Positions 59,988 through 64,000 of a DNA stretch of 64,000 nucleotides are shown piece by piece (position 1 is the stretch's first letter; each line of letters begins with the position of its first letter). The position numbers and the translations under genes are program-made. This stretch comes from Termitomyces sp. T153. Lineage: Eukaryota > Basidiomycota > Agaricomycetes > Agaricales > Lyophyllaceae. The DNA is taken from NCBI GenBank assembly GCA_018296165.2, contig JACKQL020000121.1, positions 1 to 64,000 of the forward strand. Reading direction: 5' to 3'. Under the pieces are notes generated by a model, which saw nothing but the letters and a program-made list of their open reading frames with translations, made no database searches and had not been told where the DNA came from.

Positions 59988-62900
59988 ATGGATATTCGTA
60001 TTTTCAATCTTCCTCACGAGGTCAACGACTGGACCGTAACTCGAAGCATCGCTGCTGTTGTCCACTCTACAGAATTTACACCTCGACCGCGCAACGAAAA
60101 TGTGGTTCAACGGCCGATCAACTTCAAAGTCAAGTTGAACCCAAGTAAAGCAGGGGGCGTAAGGAACGATGGATCAGGAACCTTGACTTTACCTACTTGG
60201 GAAATTGGTTCCAAGTTCTTGAGATGGGTTGAAGACAGTCCTTTAAAAATAGAAGGTAAGAGGGCCAAATTCCGGTATCCTGGGCAAGCCCGCCCTCATG
60301 AAGCAGCTACATTGGACAAGACCCCCTACACTGACCCAGACATTGAGGAGAAGCATCAGCAGAAGCTCTGGGATCTATCAGAAAAGTTTCGAGTTAACGC
60401 TGTTCAATTTGGTGTGTTCTATCGGCCCACATACCCTTCAAATGACAGGGAACCTCTCAAACCCCGTGCTTTCTCTGTTGAATGGGAGCGTAGATATGAT
60501 ATAGACAGTGAAGGATGGCTTTCCTTCGAATACGATCATAAAGTCATCCGAATTACGGTTAGTTAGCGAGGCCTCGGGATGTCCTAGTCTCCCATTGATC
60601 GTCTGTATAGCTTGGAAGCGAGATGACGGATGATGTTGGCTCAAGCATTGCCATCAACTTTGGCAGCATCCAGAAGATTGCTGTCGGCTACGATGGTGAT
60701 CCATGTGTGTATAGCTATTGTTCGAAATTCGGATCTGCCTTTTGATCATTCATCTTCTGCAGATATCTGCTTTGATACTTTGACACCTCCGATGTTTGAA
60801 GAAATCAATTTTCATAGAACTTTGACTGGTAACAAGGCAGAAGATAATCAAAAATTCCGACGCAGAATTGGGTCAATCAATGAGGGACATCGAGTGGTGG
60901 CGCCGTATGCCCACCATATTCGCCTTCTTGTCCATAACGGCTCATTCGACATGGCCGCCAGATTCAAACAGATGTGTGAAATAGCAGGACTAGCAGGGAG
61001 TATGATCATCCGCTGCGAAGGGCCGAACAAGGTTGAAGCGGATGGCTTGAGATTTTTTGCGCCCAAAAAACTCTATAATCTTCAAAACGAGTTTAGGCGC
61101 CTTCCCTGGTCCATTGCCTTCCAGCTGGAATCTCTTCTACATAACTGCCTTCTTCACACTGAGGATCTCTCTAGTCTTCTGAAACAAGTTCAGGCCATGC
61201 GTAAAGACCCCACCTATAGCGAACGATATATCGGTGCTCTCCTTCGCCAATATCACGAGAAGCTTGAGGTTCGTTCAATTCGCCAGTCACCATTGAAATG
61301 TTTTGCAGAAGTTCGCAAAAATTTTACAATCGGTGACTCCACATTACCAAGGGGTAACTTTCTCTGTTCACATGTGACCTTCACGCCAACGCGAATGATA
61401 CTGGAAGGCCCTTACGCCACTCAATCTAATCGAGTCATCAGGATGTATGAAGACTATCTGGATCATTTCGTCCGTGTAGACTTTCGTGATGAAGATCGAC
61501 TCCAATATCGGTGGGACCGCGAAGTTGACGGGTCAACGTTTCTCCAACAACGCGTGGGTGGTATACTCAAAAATGGTTTTGAACTCGCTGGAAGGAGTTT
61601 TGAGTTCTTAGCATATTCGTCTTCATCTTTGCGCGAGCACGCTGTATGGTTCATGAGTCCGTTTTACCATCCTGAAAAAGGGCAAGTGGATTCAGAATTC
61701 ATTCGACAGACCCTTGGCGACTTCAAAGATACTAAGCTTCTGCGTCAGCCCTCTAAATATGCTGCTCGTTTGGCTCAGGCGTTTACCGCGACAGATCCGT
61801 CCGTGAAAATTCACAAACCAGAATGGGAAGAAGTGGATGATCTTGGGACTGAGCCTTATCTCTTCACAGACGGTGTAGGGACAATTGCAAAGTCGCTGGG
61901 GGATGAGATTTGGACAGCTTTGTGCGCCGGACGTGGCGATCACGGCGAGAGAACTGTTCAGCCATCTGCGGTTAGACGTCATTGTCACTCATCAACATTG
62001 TCTCATCCACCTTATTAGTACCAAATCCGTTTCCTGGGTTACAAAGGTGTAGTCGGGGTCGATGAACAACTCGATAAACTCTCTGCTGGTATTCGCATGC
62101 GTCTTCGGAAATCTATGAGGAAGTTCTCTGTGTCTCAAGTGGAATGGGCAGAAATAGAGATCGCCCAATCTTTCGAGCATCCTAATACATGCTATCTTAA
62201 CCGGTAAGCGTTTTTCCCGTTTTGAAATGTGTTTGGGAACAATTCTTCGTAGACCTCTCATAATGATATTGGAGGACCTAGGAGTGAGACTGGATTCGTT
62301 TGTTCAGCTTCAGGAAAACGAAGTGGCAGAGGCTCTCACCATAAACGATTCCAGCCTTCAGTTTCGGAACGTACTGGATGCGCACAGCTTGGGTCGATCG
62401 TATCGGTTATCTCACCTTTTGCACAAGCTCGAAGAGCTCAAGCTCGACCTGCATGCGCGATGTGCTACCCCCGGATTTGATAATGGATTTATCTGTCAGA
62501 TTCGCCAAGCCTCGATGATGGACGTTTTACGTGATATCAAGCATAATGCACGTCTTCGTATTCCAGAAAGTTACCTCCTGGTCGGTGTTGCTGACGAAGG
62601 GCCGGCATACATAGCCGCTGGCATGGAAAATGTGTATACCCTCCCTGAGGGACACATCTTTGGTTCGTCGCACTGTCAGATAGACTGTCGAATGTTACCT
62701 CAACTACACTGCTCCTTGTAGTTTGCATTCAGAAGTCACCCAAAGAAGAACCAGTGTGGTTGGAAGGTTCATGCTCGATCTCTAGAAGTCCAGTGGTTCA
62801 TCCTGGCGATAGTAACCCAATATTTTGTCTGGCCAAGGATCTTTCTGACTGCCTTTGAAACAGTTCAGCGCGTCCGTGCCATTGGGAAGCCTCCCAAAGA

Positions 62901-64000
62901 CATGGTCTGTCTTTTTTCCCACATGAAGAATGTAGTAGTACTTCCCTCTGTTGGTATGTAGGCCTCTGATCTCAGTGTACATATCACTCATTGGATCATT
63001 CACTAGGGAAGCGCTCACTAGCATCTCAGCTCGGCGGTGGTGATTTAGACGGGTACGCTTCCGACATCTTTTGATTCCTGATGTTAACCCTACTTATGCT
63101 TTGTTTTCAGTGATCAGTTCTCCGTCATTAAATATGAACCTCTTTTGCCCTCCGATACGGAGGATCCTGCGGACTACAGGCCTGCAAATACATGGACCAT
63201 TGAACGCGACAGTACCGTACGAGATATCTGCGATTTTATTGTTGAATACATAAACTCGGATGTACTGGTATGCCAATTTTCGTTTTGCAATACCCGTTTA
63301 ATCCAATTTTCTAATTTTTTTTTCAGGGTTTGTTATCAGACAGGCTCCTGGTGATTGCTGGTGAGTCATATGGTCCATAAAAATCTTGTGATGAACTATA
63401 TTGTCATAGATCAATCGAAGGTAAACTTGATGGTATTCTTGTGGTTTAAGAGAGCGAAAACAACTCACGTGTCTTGTTATGTAGTATGGGATCCGTGACG
63501 AAAACTGTCTTTGGCTTGCAGAACTATGCTCCCAGGTAATGCTCGACTCTTCTTTAGTATCACTATTGCTATGCTCAGCATATCGGTGTATAGGCGGTTG
63601 ATTATCCTAAGCAAGGAAACAAGGTCGATATCGACAATGATCGATTACCTCGGACACTCATCCGTTGCAAGCCTGATTGGCACGCGGCTGAAGTTGTCTC
63701 GCCGCGTCACACCGATTACTACGAGTCGGACCGCGCTCTCGGAATATTGTATCGTTCGATCACCTGGAAGAATCCCGAGACTGAGTCTGTCAACCAAGAT
63801 AGTCAACAGCCCCCTCTTACAGATCCAATTTCTGACCGTCTTAAAAGATTTGTCAAGGCCCACCTCAATCCCAGTCTGCGTCTTGAAAGTCTTCCTGAGA
63901 TGTTCAAACGATATGTCGACGAACTTAATTATATCTGCGCCACACATGTTTTGTCGAATACGCCCGGTAGCCGTCTCACCGAAGCTGAAGTTGTTGCGGG
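59988..64000 (+). CDS. RNA-dependent RNA polymerase (RNA silencing), 3' end beyond window
   Basis: Thirteen exons are visible: 59988-60557, 60611-60704, 60763-61970, 62019-62203, 62253-62662, 62722-62811, 62864-62953, 63007-63052, 63111-63267, 63327-63360, 63410-63420, 63485-63535 and 63594 onward, giving 1,117 residues. The enzyme makes double-stranded RNA for Dicer in quelling-type silencing. The N-terminus resembles an RNA-recognition fold (MDIRIFNLPHEVNDWTVTRS). The two-barrel catalytic core has LFTDGVGTIAKSLGDEIW, YQIRFLGYKGVVGVDEQL, a VHPGDIQRVRAIG strand and the catalytic loop LGGGDLDGDQF (Asp895, Asp897, Asp899). The C-terminal helical part is cut by the window edge. A 46-nt exon ends inside the catalytic loop. 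Confidence 0.95.

Overview
This is about 64 kb of a basidiomycete nuclear genome, most likely an agaricomycete. The genes are packed closely and are broken by many introns of about 45-60 nt with GT(A/G)-NAG ends. The gene set is fungal: a STE6-type exporter, a DUF1776 protein, ATG9, kexins, a DNMT1-type cytosine methyltransferase and an RNA-silencing RNA-dependent RNA polymerase. Exon limits below were worked out by hand from splice consensus and family motifs. Where the reading phase closes across every junction, I give all exon limits.

Layout: 1-6356 (-) is a non-LTR retrotransposon with two intact ORFs, whose 3' tail is at the left window edge. Then follow indoleamine 2,3-dioxygenase (7204-8692 +), RPA1 (8980-11202 +), a large unrecognised one-TM protein (11523-15158 +), a STE6-like ABC exporter (15443-20092 -), a DUF1776 protein (20388-22228 +), a 2',3'-cyclic phosphodiesterase (22435-23090 +), cytosolic glutamyl-tRNA synthetase (23646-26390 -), 2-isopropylmalate synthase with a doubled C-terminal regulatory module (26555-29134 +), ATG9 (29365-32635 +), an Irs4/Tax4-like EH-domain protein (32650-33620 -), an ECM15/MTH1187-type small protein (33660-34190 +), a DNMT1-type methyltransferase (34211-39278 -), MCM7 (39405-42171 +), two tandem kexins (42411-45220 - and 45455-48150 -, the second with a frameshift), POT1 (48555-52053 -), an eroded coding relic (about 52616-52985 +), a phosducin-like protein (53570-54776 +), a DNA transposon with perfect 104-bp terminal inverted repeats (55425-57635), and the first 1,117 residues of an RNA-dependent RNA polymerase (59988 to the right edge, +).

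Functional themes: DNA replication and chromosome maintenance (RPA1, MCM7, POT1, DNMT1-type enzyme), autophagy (ATG9 beside an Irs4/Tax4-like gene), secretory and mating-type functions (STE6-like exporter, kexins), and genome defence (methyltransferase, RdRP) in a segment that also carries two transposable elements. Several pairs are divergent over very short promoters: GUS1/LEU4 164 bp, DNMT/MCM7 126 bp, EH protein/ECM15 39 bp between start codons. Others converge with almost no spacer: ATG9/EH protein 14 bp, ECM15/DNMT 20 bp.

I saw no tRNA, rRNA or CRISPR array. The least explained stretches are 52054-53569, 54777-55418 and 57642-59987.
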